A DNA stretch of 64,000 bases from Marinobacter daqiaonensis (GCF_900115285.1 NZ_FOYW01000003.1:310001-374000); one strand, 5' to 3'. Positions 50,878-59,944 are shown, counted from the first letter of the stretch. Numbers and translations: made by a program. Notes: generated by a model not told the origin, from the sequence alone.

Positions 50878-51726
50878 TTAACGGACGATCGACAGATTAT
50901 CGATCAGCCGCGTTGTCCCCAGGAATGCTGCCGCAAGGATGGTGAGTTCACGGTCTCCGGGTTCGGCAGGTTTCAGGGTGAAGCTGTTGACGATATTGAA
51001 GTAATCCGGGCGGAATCCTTCCGTGGCCAGGTTCTCCCTGGCGGAGGCCTCCAGGCCGGCAAAGTCATCGCTGCCCCCGGCCAGTGCGGCGCCGGTTTCC
51101 GTCATTACCCGGTGGATTGCCGGCGCCTTCCGGCGTTCGTCCGCCGACAGGTACCCGTTGCGGGAGCTCATGGCCAGGCCGTCCGCTTCGCGAATGGTGG
51201 GCAGGCCGATGACATCCACCGGCATGAACAGGTCCCGGGTCATCTTGCGGATGACCGCCAGCTGCTGGTAGTCCTTCTCGCCGAATACGGCGACGTCTGG
51301 CTGAACCATGTTGAAAAGCATGGTCACCACCGTGGCCACCCCGGTGAAATGACCGGGTCGGCTGGCACCGCAGTGGCCTTCGCTGACTTCCGGCACCACC
51401 ACCTGGGTCTGAAGCGCGAGGCCCGCCGAGTAGATCTCCCTCACGGTGGGGGCGAACAGCAAAGCGTTGCCTTCCTGTTCAAGTTTGCGCTGGTCCTCGG
51501 CCAGGGTTCGGGGATAGGCCTCCAGGTCCTCGCCGGCACCGAACTGCATCGGATTGACGAAGATGCTGGTGACCACTACATCGGAGGCTTCCCGGGCCCG
51601 TCGAATCAGCGCCAGGTGCCCTTCGTGGAGATTGCCCATGGTGGGCACCAGGCCCACCCGCTTGCCCTGGTTGCGATAGCTGCGGATAACGGCGCGCAGT
51701 TCCTTGATGGTGTGTACGGTACGCAT
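50878..51726 (-). CDS. panC: Pantothenate synthetase
   Basis: Joins pantoate and beta-alanine through a pantoyl-adenylate. The 282 aa contain the HIGH-type nucleotide motif [17 protein letters not shown] near residue 28, [19 protein letters not shown] and [16 protein letters not shown], plus KMSKS-like MSSRNGYLS. Its ATG overlaps the panB stop by one base. The beta-alanine supplier panD is not in this cluster. Confidence 0.96.
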   Translation of the reverse strand: MRTVHTIKELRAVIRSYRNQGKRVGLVPTMGNLHEGHLALIRRAREASDVVVTSIFVNPMQFGAGEDLEAYPRTLAEDQRKLEQEGNALLFAPTVREIYSAGLALQTQVVVPEVSEGHCGASRPGHFTGVATVVTMLFNMVQPDVAVFGEKDYQQLAVIRKMTRDLFMPVDVIGLPTIREADGLAMSSRNGYLSADERRKAPAIHRVMTETGAALAGGSDDFAGLEASARENLATEGFRPDYFNIVNSFTLKPAEPGDRELTILAAAFLGTTRLIDNLSIVR

Positions 51727-52517
51727 TATTTGAACGTGTGCTCCTCAGACGGGAAAGTGCGTTCCCTGACGGCCTTGACGTAAGCCTTGATCGCGCCGGG
51801 AATGCTTCCCCCTTCTTCCAGGAAATTTTTCACAAACTTGGCTTTGCGGCCTTCGGGAATGCCCAGCATGTCGTGCAGCACCAGCACCTGGCCGTCGGTG
51901 TCCCTGCCGGCACCAATGCCGATCACCGGCGCCTGCACCGCCTGGGTGATGCGGGCCGCGAGGGGGGCCGGAACACACTCCAGCAGGATCACATCGGCGC
52001 CGGCCGCCACCAGCTCGCTGGCGTGCTCGATCATCAGTTCAGCCTGTTTCTCTTCCCGGCCCTGCACCTTGTAGCCGCCAAACTTGTTGACGAACTGCGG
52101 GGTGAGCCCCAGGTGGGCGCAGACCGGAACACCCCGTTCGCTCAGGGCGGTGATGGTGTCCTTCATCCAGTCGGTGCCCTCGAGCTTGACCATATGAGCG
52201 CCCGCCCGCATCAGCCGGGCCGCATTCTCCAGGGCGTCGGGGATGGTGCCATAACTCATGAACGGCATGTCCGCCATGATCAGGGCTCCCCGGTTACCGG
52301 CGGCCACGGAGCGGGTGTGGTAGCAGATGTCGTCCATGGTGACCGGCAGTGTGCTGTCCTTGCCCTGCAGGACCATGCCCAGAGAGTCGCCAATCAGGAT
52401 GGCGTCGACCCCGGCTTCGCTGACAACCTGGGCGAAGGCCGCATCGTAGGCGGTGAGAACGGCAAAGGCCTCACCTTTTTCCTTGTAATCGCGCAGGGTG
52501 TTGATGGTAACCGCCAT
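51726..52517 (-). CDS. panB: 3-methyl-2-oxobutanoate hydroxymethyltransferase
   Basis: First step of pantothenate synthesis: adds a hydroxymethyl group from methylene-tetrahydrofolate to 2-oxoisovalerate. 263 aa with [51 protein letters not shown] and [19 protein letters not shown]. Coupled to panC; 100 bp downstream of folK on the same strand. Its folate cofactor links it to the neighbouring folK. Confidence 0.97.
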   Translation of the reverse strand: MAVTINTLRDYKEKGEAFAVLTAYDAAFAQVVSEAGVDAILIGDSLGMVLQGKDSTLPVTMDDICYHTRSVAAGNRGALIMADMPFMSYGTIPDALENAARLMRAGAHMVKLEGTDWMKDTITALSERGVPVCAHLGLTPQFVNKFGGYKVQGREEKQAELMIEHASELVAAGADVILLECVPAPLAARITQAVQAPVIGIGAGRDTDGQVLVLHDMLGIPEGRKAKFVKNFLEEGGSIPGAIKAYVKAVRERTFPSEEHTFK

Positions 52518-52617
52518 AACCGTTATGCCTATGCTGTGAATGAATTACCCGGGGCCCGGACCAGCCAGGGGCCGGCCGGACCACCAGAATGCGGGAGACC
52601 GGTACGGATTTCCAAGG

Positions 52618-53148
52618 TTAATGCTGGTGGGGTGGTGTGGCAAGGCCGGAAGACGCCTTCGGTTCCAGGCGTATCAGGTCATTGTCCGCGCAGTGGGCGA
52701 GCAGCTCCGCCGCTCGCTGTCCGCCCGGGAGAGCCAGCTGGGGATCGATGTCCAACATTGGCCGGAGCACGAAGTCCCGTTCCGCAAGGCGCGGGTGGGG
52801 CACGGTCAGCCGATCGGTGCCGATGGTTTCGCCGCCATATAGCAGCAGGTCCAGGTCCAGGGTTCGTGGTCCCCAGTGCCTGAGTCGTACCCGCCCGTGG
52901 GCCTGTTCAAGAGCCTGTAGCTGGTCCAGCAGTGTTTCAGCGGGTAACCGGGTATGAAGGAGAACCACCCCATTAACGAAATCCGGTTGGTCCCGGGGGC
53001 CCATGGGCCGACTGCGGTAGAACGGAGACTGTCCGGCGAGGACCGTGTCCGGCAGGGTGGCCAGGCCGGACACCGCCCGGGCAAGTTGCGCCAGCGGATC
53101 CTCGAGGTTGCTGCCAAGCCCTATCCAGGCCTCAACCGGCGGGGTCAT
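52618..53148 (-). CDS. folK: 6-hydroxymethyl-dihydropterin pyrophosphokinase (HPPK)
   Basis: Transfers pyrophosphate from ATP to 6-hydroxymethyl-dihydropterin in folate synthesis. 176 aa, with EAWIGLGSNLEDPLAQLARA, YRSRPMGPRDQPDFVNGVVL and the intact HPPK signature RHWGPRTLDLDLLLYG, including the Trp, Arg and both Asp. ATG overlaps the pcnB stop (ATGA). This is the standard HPPK of the window, unlike the paralogue near folB. Confidence 0.95.
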   Translation of the reverse strand: MTPPVEAWIGLGSNLEDPLAQLARAVSGLATLPDTVLAGQSPFYRSRPMGPRDQPDFVNGVVLLHTRLPAETLLDQLQALEQAHGRVRLRHWGPRTLDLDLLLYGGETIGTDRLTVPHPRLAERDFVLRPMLDIDPQLALPGGQRAAELLAHCADNDLIRLEPKASSGLATPPHQH

Positions 53149-54518
53149 CCGTTGTCGCCCCCGCCTGTGTCCTGGCTCGCGGGTTTGCGACGCCTCCGGC
53201 GCTTGCGCGGACCCTGTTGGCCAAGCTGGCTCAGCATTTTCTCGCGCTCCCGGTCATCGGCGCTCTGGAAGTCGGTCCACCATTGACCCAGGCCGGGCTC
53301 GATCTCCCCGGCGGCCTCCCGCACCAACAGGAAGTCGTAGGCGGCGCGGAAACGGGGGTGTTCCATAATGGCGTAGGCGCGCTTGCCCTGGCGTCTTGGC
53401 AGACGCATCTGCAACTCCCAGATCTCCTTCATGGGGCCGGAGAAGCGCTTGGGGATCGAGGTGGCCTGTACCTGCTTGCCAATCACCTTGCCGATCGACT
53501 GGTGCAGCGCCAGCTGAACCGCTTCACCGTTATCCTGTCGCCGCTGCCATTCCGCCTGAAGGGCAGGCCAGAGCAGGGCCGCATACATGAAATAGGGGGT
53601 GACGGACTTGCCTTGGCGAATGCGGTCATCGGTATTCTGGAGAGCCCGGATGATCAGTGCATCTGAGAGCCCGTCATCAAGAGCCTTGACGGTTGCCGGG
53701 AACAGCGGTGCGATCAGGTCATACTGCTTGAGCAGATACCATGTGGACTCGCCGTGGCCGGCGGAAAACAGCTTGAGGACTTCCTCGAACAGGCGAGCCG
53801 CCGGGATATGGCTGAGGAGCGGCGCGAGTTCACGGATGGGAGCCTCGGTGGTGGGTTCAATGGTGAAACCGAGCTTGGCGGCGAACCGCACCGCCCGGAT
53901 CATCCTCACCGGATCCTCCCGATAGCGGGTCTCGGGATCACCGATCAGCCGAAGCTGTCGCTGCCTCAGGTCTTCGACCCCCCGGGCATAATCGATCACG
54001 GTGAAGTCGCGTATGCAGTAGTACAGGGCATTGACCGTAAAGTCCCGCCGGAGGGCATCCTCTTCCATATTGCCGTAGACGTTGTCCCTCAGCAGCAGGC
54101 CGTGCTCGCTGGTGCGACGGTCATCGTCTTCTTCCGGGTCCTCACCGTTGGCGTTGCCCCTGAAGGTGGTGACCTCAATGACTTCCCGCCCGAACAGCAC
54201 ATGGACAATACGGAAGCGCCTGCCGATGAGCCTGGAATTGCGGAACAGCTCGTGAACCTCCTCCGGCGTGGCATTGGTGGCGATGTCGAAGTCCTTGGGC
54301 TGTTCTCCCAGCAGGATATCGCGCACGCCACCCCCCACCAGATAGGCCTCGTAACCGGCGTTATTGAGCCGGTTGAGCACTTTCTTGGCAGGCTCACTGA
54401 TGGCAGAGCGCGAGACGTTGTGCTGATCCCTCGGGATCTCCTGGCGCTGGTACACCGGTAGCTTCGGTGTCTTGCCGGGAAACAGGGCACGTACTCTTTT
54501 CTGTATGTTTTTCAGCAT
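53145..54518 (-). CDS. pcnB: Poly(A) polymerase I
   Basis: Adds 3' oligo(A) tails that mark RNAs, including small RNAs, for decay. 457 aa from MLKNIQKRVRALFPGKTPKL. Nucleotidyltransferase head GYEAYLVGGGVRDILLGEQP and KDFDIATNATPEEV with the catalytic Asp pair, then LIGRRFRIVHVLFG, which separates PAP from CCA-adding enzymes, and a very basic RNA-binding tail (GPRKRRRRRKP). An upstream extension to 54611 is not family-like. It lies directly downstream of the crcZ-like RNA, as in Pseudomonas. Confidence 0.94.
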   Translation of the reverse strand: MLKNIQKRVRALFPGKTPKLPVYQRQEIPRDQHNVSRSAISEPAKKVLNRLNNAGYEAYLVGGGVRDILLGEQPKDFDIATNATPEEVHELFRNSRLIGRRFRIVHVLFGREVIEVTTFRGNANGEDPEEDDDRRTSEHGLLLRDNVYGNMEEDALRRDFTVNALYYCIRDFTVIDYARGVEDLRQRQLRLIGDPETRYREDPVRMIRAVRFAAKLGFTIEPTTEAPIRELAPLLSHIPAARLFEEVLKLFSAGHGESTWYLLKQYDLIAPLFPATVKALDDGLSDALIIRALQNTDDRIRQGKSVTPYFMYAALLWPALQAEWQRRQDNGEAVQLALHQSIGKVIGKQVQATSIPKRFSGPMKEIWELQMRLPRRQGKRAYAIMEHPRFRAAYDFLLVREAAGEIEPGLGQWWTDFQSADDREREKMLSQLGQQGPRKRRRRRKPASQDTGGGDNG

Positions 54519-54699
54519 TGAAATCCATGAACTGCGTATGGGCAGCCCGGTTCCCGGGGCTGGCCGGCGTTTGAAAAGGCTGGAATGGCAGCCACAATCG
54601 GGTGGAACCATTCGTGCAGGAGGGAGAGTTTAACGGTTTGCGCAGGATTTGCCCATGTTGCCGCGGGAATCCCGCTGCAATGGCTTATGGAGGCCCTTA

Positions 54700-55082
54700 A
54701 AATCAAAAGGCGGGAACGCTTTCGCGAACCCGCCCCGGAAGAGTAGACGATCTGCATTGTTGTTGTTTTTTGCGGTTATTTTTATTTGGCAGGCAGTGCC
54801 TGCGATTGCCTCAACCAGAGGCATAATCCTGCAAACGGAACGCTTTGAATACAGAGAGCGGTAGTGACCAGGTGATCATCTTGAGCAGAGGTAGCGACGT
54901 CTGGAAGACGTTTCTTATCTACAACTACGATTCTCACAAGCCAAGGCACCACTAAAAAGCTCAGCACCCAAAACACTCAGTTCGCTCACGCCCTATTCTT
55001 GTCTTTGTTACCGGGCGCTTGTTCTGCAGCTTTTTGTTCTTGTTGTGTCGCTGCTATGGCACGTTGTTTTTGTTGTTGTGCA
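54700..55082 (-). ncRNA. crcZ: CrcZ-like Hfq-titrating small RNA
   Basis: About 380 nt on the minus strand between cbrB and pcnB, the position of crcZ in Pseudomonas (about 400 nt). It starts at a sigma-54 promoter and ends at an intrinsic terminator. The RNA has A/C-rich Hfq-binding motifs: CACAACAACAAAAACAAC (55063-55080), CACAACAAGAACAAAAA (55031-55047), TAACAAAGACAAGAAT (54995-55010) and AAAAAACAACAACAA (54757-54771). No credible ORF lies inside. In Pseudomonas CrcZ removes Hfq/Crc from target mRNAs when CbrB is active. Sequence identity to known crcZ was not tested; the call rests on position, promoter type, motifs and length. Confidence 0.75.
54701..54734 (-). terminator. Intrinsic terminator of the crcZ-like RNA
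   Basis: Minus strand GGCGGG, a partly paired loop with a GAAA turn, CCCGCC, then TTTTGATTTT-type U-rich sequence. It leaves about 180 bp to the pcnB start, in which I see no gene. Confidence 0.8.
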
Positions 55083-55092
55083 CGTAGAGTAT

Positions 55093-55109
55093 TGCAGGGC
55101 GCGTGCCAG
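55093..55109 (-). promoter_or_regulatory. Sigma-54 promoter of the crcZ-like RNA
   Basis: Minus strand CTGGCACGCGCCCTGCA, a near-perfect match to YTGGCACG-N4-TTGCA, with GG and GC 10 bp apart. Predicted start near 55082, so the first AACAACAA motif is at the very 5' end of the RNA. Confidence 0.85.
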
Positions 55110-55164
55110 TTTTTCAAAATGCTTTATTAACAGTGTGTTGCGATTTCCTAATGGATTTTGGGAA

Positions 55165-55191
55165 TAAAAAATCCCGGGTTAGTGTTACCCA
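55165..55191 (-). terminator. Probable terminator of cbrB
   Basis: Minus strand CCTGGGT, 7-nt loop, ACCCGGG (one G-T pair), then ATTTTTTATT. It would separate cbrB transcription from the sigma-54 unit downstream. A TGTTAC half-site lies within it. Confidence 0.6.
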
Positions 55192-55278
55192 GGTCTCGGT
55201 TTTCCACTATGCCGTGTTTCGTGCGGTAACACCGGGTAACAGGGGTCGTGTTACCGGACCGGTAACATTGGGGTAACA
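55183..55278 (-). promoter_or_regulatory. CbrB-type upstream activating sequences
   Basis: Six half-sites in 96 bp: TGTTAC at 55183 and 55249; GTAACA at 55226, 55236, 55262 and 55273. The pair 55249-55267 forms a perfect 19-bp palindrome (TGTTACCGG, A, CCGGTAACA). They lie about 100-195 bp upstream of the predicted RNA start, the normal place for an enhancer-binding protein. TGTTAC/GTAACA motifs are those I recall for Pseudomonas CbrB. Confidence 0.75.
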
Positions 55279-55349
55279 CCCGGTGCATAACGCTCCGGGC
55301 AAGGGCTGATTTCGTGTAAGGGGAGTGAGAAGGCCAGGCCGACAGGGCG

Positions 55350-56750
55350 TCAGCCTTTCTTGCGGGGGATACCAAGGCGCTGGCGCCGTTCCCAAAGGGA
55401 TTTCCGGCTGATTCCCAGTTTCTGGGCCAGTTCGGTCTCGCTCATACGATCCTGGTTTTCCAGGACAAAATGCTGGAAATAGTCCTCCAGGGAGAGATCG
55501 CTCGACGTGTCGGTTTCCCGCGAAGGTGGCGGTGTCTGTTCATTGTTACCTTCGACCAGGCTGCTGGGAATCGAGTAGTCATCGCCGCCCTCCATTTCCA
55601 GGTCCAGTTGCGAGGGCGTGATAACGTCGCCGTCCGCAAGAATTGTGGCCCGCTCGATGGCATTCTCCAGCTCCCGTACATTGCCGGGCCAGCGATGCTT
55701 CTCCAGCGCCCTCATGGCCTCGGGTGAGAGGCTCAGGCCGGGCTTGCCCATGCGTTCCGCCTGGCGTTCCAGGAACCGTCTGGCCAGGCCCAGGACATCG
55801 CCGGTCCGCTCCCGCAGAGGCGGGATACGGATCTGCATCACGTTGAGCCGGTAGTAAAGGTCCTCGCGGAATTCTCCGGTGCGGGTCATGGCCTTGAGAT
55901 TACGGTGGGTGGCCGCGATCATGCGAACATTCACCTGGCGGCTCTGGGTCGCCCCCACTTTGCGGATCTCCCCTTCCTGAAGCACCCTCAGCAGGCGGGC
56001 CTGGGCTTCCGGAGGCAGTTCGCCGATCTCGTCCAGGAACAGGCTGCCCCCGTCCGCCGCCTCGATCAGGCCGGTGCGTCCCGATACGGCTCCGGTGAAG
56101 GAGCCTTTCTCATGACCGAACAGTTCCGATTCAATCAGGCTCTCGGGAATGGCAGCGCAGTTGACTGAAATCAACGGGCGAGCCGCTCGCGGAGAGAGCA
56201 TATGCAGCGCCCGGGCGGCCAGTTCCTTGCCGGTGCCGGACTCCCCCTGGATCAGTACGGTGGTTTCCGTGGGCGCCACCTTGCGAATGAGGGTGAACAC
56301 CCGCTGCATGGCATCGCACTGGCCGTACATGATCTGGGAGGGATCGCCTTCGGCCTCATGGTCGGCATTGGCACCCGTCTCCACCGGTGGAACCCGCTCC
56401 GAGGCGGTGGCGAGGATGCTCTCAACCGCCTCAAGCATCTCGTCGTGGTCGAAGGGTTTGGCGATGTATTCCACCGCACCCTTCTTCATGGAATCGACGG
56501 CGGACCGCAGGCTGGCGTAACTGGTCATGATCAGCACCGGTACGCCGGGGGCATGGTTGATCAGGCTGGTGCCGGCCTCACCGGGCAGGCGAAGGTCGGA
56601 AATGATCAGGTCGAAGGAGGGCAGGTCCTCGTCACCTGTTGCCCGCTCGACGGAATCCGCCACGGCGACTTCGTAGCCGTTGTGTTGCAGCAGCTTGCGC
56701 AGGGCCGAACGGATAATCTCTTCGTCTTCAACAATGAGAATGCGGTGCAT
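55350..56750 (-). CDS. cbrB: Sigma-54-dependent response regulator CbrB
   Basis: NtrC-family activator, partner of CbrA, that responds to carbon/nitrogen balance. 466 aa from MHRILIVEDEEIIRSALRKL. Receiver domain with phosphoacceptor Asp52 (LIISDLRLPGEAG), AAA+ domain with Walker A GESGTGKELAARAL, the sigma-54 contact loop GSFTGA, and SLFLDEIGELPPEAQ; C-terminal Fis-type helix-turn-helix (MSETELAQKLGISRKSLWER). It starts 7 bp after cbrA. The DNA sites downstream of it suit a role in activating the crcZ-like RNA. Confidence 0.93.
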   Translation of the reverse strand: MHRILIVEDEEIIRSALRKLLQHNGYEVAVADSVERATGDEDLPSFDLIISDLRLPGEAGTSLINHAPGVPVLIMTSYASLRSAVDSMKKGAVEYIAKPFDHDEMLEAVESILATASERVPPVETGANADHEAEGDPSQIMYGQCDAMQRVFTLIRKVAPTETTVLIQGESGTGKELAARALHMLSPRAARPLISVNCAAIPESLIESELFGHEKGSFTGAVSGRTGLIEAADGGSLFLDEIGELPPEAQARLLRVLQEGEIRKVGATQSRQVNVRMIAATHRNLKAMTRTGEFREDLYYRLNVMQIRIPPLRERTGDVLGLARRFLERQAERMGKPGLSLSPEAMRALEKHRWPGNVRELENAIERATILADGDVITPSQLDLEMEGGDDYSIPSSLVEGNNEQTPPPSRETDTSSDLSLEDYFQHFVLENQDRMSETELAQKLGISRKSLWERRQRLGIPRKKG

Positions 56751-56757
56751 AGTGTCT

Positions 56758-59721
56758 TTATGACCCTTGATTGTCGCTGTCGGTTGCGGCATTCCCTTCC
56801 TCTTCGTAGGCAGGAAGCTTCAGCCGTACCAGGGTTCCCCGCCCGGATTCGCTGCTGGCGGGGCTCTCCACGTTAATCGTGCCGTAATGTTCCTCGACGA
56901 TGCTGTAAACCAGGGAAAGGCCAAGACCGGTACCCTGGTTGGCGCCCTTGGTGGTATAGAAAGGCTCGAAGATGTGATCGAGCTGATCCGGAGGAATCCC
57001 GGTCCCCTGGTCGACGACCTCGATGATAGCGGAGTATTCGTCGCGGTTTCCACTGACCCGGATGGCGCCGCCGGCGGGAGACGCGTCCCGGGCGTTGGCC
57101 AGTAGATTGACGAATACCTGGACCAGGCGCTGCTCGTCTCCCAGCACGAACAGATCCTCGGGGCATTCGTTGCTGTAGTCAATGCCCCGGCCCTTGTCAC
57201 TCAGGGACAGCAGGTTGATGGATTCGTCCACACAGCGTCTTATGCGCACGGGCTCGTAGCGATTGGCCTGGGCATGGTTGCCGGTGCGCGCAAAGTTCAT
57301 CAGTGACTGTAGGATATTGGAGATGCGCCGGGTCTGCTGCTGGATCTGGTCGGCCGTCTCCAGGATGTCAGGGTCGTCGGTTTCCAGCTTCAGGTTCTGG
57401 GCCAGGGAGGAGATTCCTGTGACCGGATTGCCTACCTCGTGGGCCACGCCGGCAGCCAGGCGGCCAACGGACGCCAGCCGCTCGCTGTGCATCAGCTCGT
57501 CCTCCAGCAGCCGGGTCTCGGTCTGGTCTTCCACCAGGATGATGCTGCCACCCTCGTGATGGTCCGGACCCGCCAGGGCAGCCTTGTGCAGGTTCAGCCA
57601 ATGGGGCCGTCCCCTGAGATCGAGGCGGTGTTTGTAGCGCCGGAGGTCGGGGCCATGGACGAACTCATCCAGCAGGTTACGCCAGTGGGAGGGCAGGGCC
57701 AGCAGTCTCGCTCCCACCACCTCGTCTGCGGAAATGCCGGTGAGTTCCGCCATGGCCTGGTTCCACATCAGGATCTCGCCGTCGTCACCGACGGAGCAGG
57801 CGGGAATGGGAAGGTTCTGAAGGGTCTGTCGGTAGTGACGCCGCAGATTGTCCAGTTCGCCCGCCAGGCCGGTCAGGCGGTTCTCGTACTCGCCCAGGGC
57901 CCGCTCCACGTACTGGATGTCCTGGGCGGTGCGGCTGCCCACCATGGGCTTGAATCCGAGATGACGCTTCACCAGGTCCTGGGCGACAGACGGCCCCATC
58001 AGGCCCGACAGGTTACCTTCAATCTGATCACGCAATCTGCGCAACTGGTAGGGACGGTACTCCACCGGGGGAAGGTCAAGCTGTTCGAGGGCCCGTGTCA
58101 CTTCCCGTTTGGCAACCGTGTAACCGAGGGGGTCCGCCAGCTGGCGGACAAAATCGGAAGAGGAGGCGGCAATCAGCTCCCTGCGCTGGGGCCGTGAGAG
58201 GGCGCCCAGGGAGCAGGCCTGGGCGGCACTGCTTTCCTCAGCACTGGTCTTGCTGATAATGGACACCAGGGTAAAGGCGACAATGTTCACGCCCAGGCTG
58301 ATAAACGTGAAAATGTGCCAGTTGTCGTATTCCGGCGCGATGGGGAGATCCATCCAGCCCAGCAGATCACCGGTTTGAGACAGTGGCAGCACCAGAGTGA
58401 CCGCCCAGAGGGTCAGGCCGGCCAGAAGGCCGCTGATAAGGCCCTTGCGATTGCCTTCCGGCCAGTAGATGACCCCGAGGGCACCGGGCAGCAACTGCAG
58501 CATGCCCGACAGTGCCAGTATCCCAAGGGTGGAAAGATCGAGGTCCCGGCCCATCAGCTCGTGGAACAGCAGGGCCGCGAAGATGATCACCGCGATCAGG
58601 AGTCGCTTGACCCAGCGCAGCCACCGGTAAATGTCTCCCTGATCCCGCGGCGTCCGCAGGGGAAGCACCACGTGGTTCAGCACCATTCCGGCCAGCGCCA
58701 GGGTGCTGACGATCATCAGGCCACTGGCTGCGGACAGTCCCGCCACGTACATCAGCATGGTCAGCCAGGGGTTGCCCAGGGTCTGGGCGGTGGTGAGTGC
58801 GTAAAAGGCCGGACCGTCCGCCACAGGCAGCGCCATGCCTCCCCACAGGATCAGCGGCACCGGCAGACCCAGCAACAGAAGATAAAGGGGAAGGCCCCAG
58901 CTCGCCCGGGACAGCGCCCGGGGGCTGGGGTTTTCGCTGAAAATCATGTGGTACATGTGGGGGAGTACCAGGGCGCCGGCAAAAGACATCAGCATCAGGG
59001 CCCGCCAGCTGCCGTCCTCGATGCTCAGAGACAGTGCGCTGACGCCCGATGCAGGCATCGCCAGCCACTCGTTGAGTCCGGCGGGGCCGTCGAAGACCGT
59101 GAACAGGATGGTTGTCCCCAGCAGCAGCATGGCGCCGAGCTTGACCAGCGAATCGAAGGCGATGGCCACCACCAGCCCCTGGTGGCTGCCGGAGGTCTGG
59201 TCCCGCCGTGTGCCGAAGAGCATGGCGAACAACACCACAAGGACACTGAACAGAGTGCTGATCAGTTGAGGTGAGGCATTGGGGGTGAGCAGGCTGGCGC
59301 TGTCGGAGACCGCCTTGATCTGCATGCTCAGCAGTGCCATGAGGGCGATGCCCGTGCAGGCCGTGACGAGGGTGCCGGCCCACTGGCTGCGGTAGCGAAA
59401 GGCAAACAGGTCCGCCAGGGAGGTAAGCTGGTAGGCCCGGCCAATGCGCATCACCGGGTTCAGCAGTACCGGTGCCAGCAGAAAAGCACCGCTGATGCCC
59501 AGATAATAGGCCAGGAAGCCGTATCCGTATTCCGCGGCCACGCCCACCGCACCGTAAACAGCCCAGGTTCCGGCGTATACGCCCAGGCTGAGAGTGTAAA
59601 CCAGGGGGTGACGTGCCCAGCGCCCGGGCAGGCGGCCGCGCTCGGTGGCATGGGCGATGCCGAACAGCGTGAGCAGATAGCCCAGACTGACAACCAGAAG
59701 AACCGGCAGGCTAAAACTCAT
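56758..59721 (-). CDS. cbrA: Sensor histidine kinase CbrA with SLC5-type transporter domain
   Basis: 987-aa membrane kinase. Residues 1 to about 500 form a sodium/solute symporter-like domain with 12-13 helices (MSFSLPVLLVVSLGYLLTLF onward), then a STAC-type linker (FVRQLADPLGYTVAKREVTR), a PAS domain (NLPIPACSVGDDGEILMWNQ), the H box (AAGVAHEVGNPVTGISSLAQ) and an ATPase domain with LVQVFVNLLANARDAS and DQGTGIPPDQLDHIFEPFYT. In Pseudomonas it senses or transports histidine and controls CbrB. The ATG at 59721 lies inside cbrX, 9 nt before that gene's stop, indicating translational coupling. Confidence 0.94.
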   Translation of the reverse strand: MSFSLPVLLVVSLGYLLTLFGIAHATERGRLPGRWARHPLVYTLSLGVYAGTWAVYGAVGVAAEYGYGFLAYYLGISGAFLLAPVLLNPVMRIGRAYQLTSLADLFAFRYRSQWAGTLVTACTGIALMALLSMQIKAVSDSASLLTPNASPQLISTLFSVLVVLFAMLFGTRRDQTSGSHQGLVVAIAFDSLVKLGAMLLLGTTILFTVFDGPAGLNEWLAMPASGVSALSLSIEDGSWRALMLMSFAGALVLPHMYHMIFSENPSPRALSRASWGLPLYLLLLGLPVPLILWGGMALPVADGPAFYALTTAQTLGNPWLTMLMYVAGLSAASGLMIVSTLALAGMVLNHVVLPLRTPRDQGDIYRWLRWVKRLLIAVIIFAALLFHELMGRDLDLSTLGILALSGMLQLLPGALGVIYWPEGNRKGLISGLLAGLTLWAVTLVLPLSQTGDLLGWMDLPIAPEYDNWHIFTFISLGVNIVAFTLVSIISKTSAEESSAAQACSLGALSRPQRRELIAASSSDFVRQLADPLGYTVAKREVTRALEQLDLPPVEYRPYQLRRLRDQIEGNLSGLMGPSVAQDLVKRHLGFKPMVGSRTAQDIQYVERALGEYENRLTGLAGELDNLRRHYRQTLQNLPIPACSVGDDGEILMWNQAMAELTGISADEVVGARLLALPSHWRNLLDEFVHGPDLRRYKHRLDLRGRPHWLNLHKAALAGPDHHEGGSIILVEDQTETRLLEDELMHSERLASVGRLAAGVAHEVGNPVTGISSLAQNLKLETDDPDILETADQIQQQTRRISNILQSLMNFARTGNHAQANRYEPVRIRRCVDESINLLSLSDKGRGIDYSNECPEDLFVLGDEQRLVQVFVNLLANARDASPAGGAIRVSGNRDEYSAIIEVVDQGTGIPPDQLDHIFEPFYTTKGANQGTGLGLSLVYSIVEEHYGTINVESPASSESGRGTLVRLKLPAYEEEGNAATDSDNQGS

Positions 59722-59887
59722 TGGGGTCCCGTCGCCATTCCAGCCAGACACCGACGGCGATCAGGCTGATCCAGAACAGATAGGGGGAATACCAGACATT
59801 GCCCGGTGATACCCACCAGTCCAGAATGTTGGGTGAAAAGATATAGACGGCCAGAACCAGCAGAAATACCAGGCGATAGATATACAT
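59711..59887 (-). CDS. cbrX: CbrX small membrane protein overlapping cbrA
   Basis: A 58-codon ORF beginning MYIYRLVFLLVLAVYIFSPN and ending LEWRRDPNEF, with two hydrophobic helices (about 4-20 and 36-50). It overlaps the cbrA start by 11 nt. The layout and sequence resemble the CbrX leader ORF described upstream of cbrA in Pseudomonas putida, where its translation governs cbrA expression. Every codon is sense from ATG to TAG and the WW/SP/WYSPYLFW pattern looks protein-like. Easily missed because of its length. Confidence 0.85.
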   Translation of the reverse strand: MYIYRLVFLLVLAVYIFSPNILDWWVSPGNVWYSPYLFWISLIAVGVWLEWRRDPNEF

Positions 59888-59944
59888 CAGCGTGTTTGTC
59901 CGGGCAGATAACCCCGGGGTTATATCACGTGGCGGGGTCGGCTG

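Noticed and set aside
54519..55349. Short open frames in the cbrB-pcnB gap as a small protein gene
   Set aside because: Frames of 60-75 codons lack good ribosome sites and protein-like composition; the A/C-rich motifs, sigma-54 promoter and terminator fit a non-coding RNA better.
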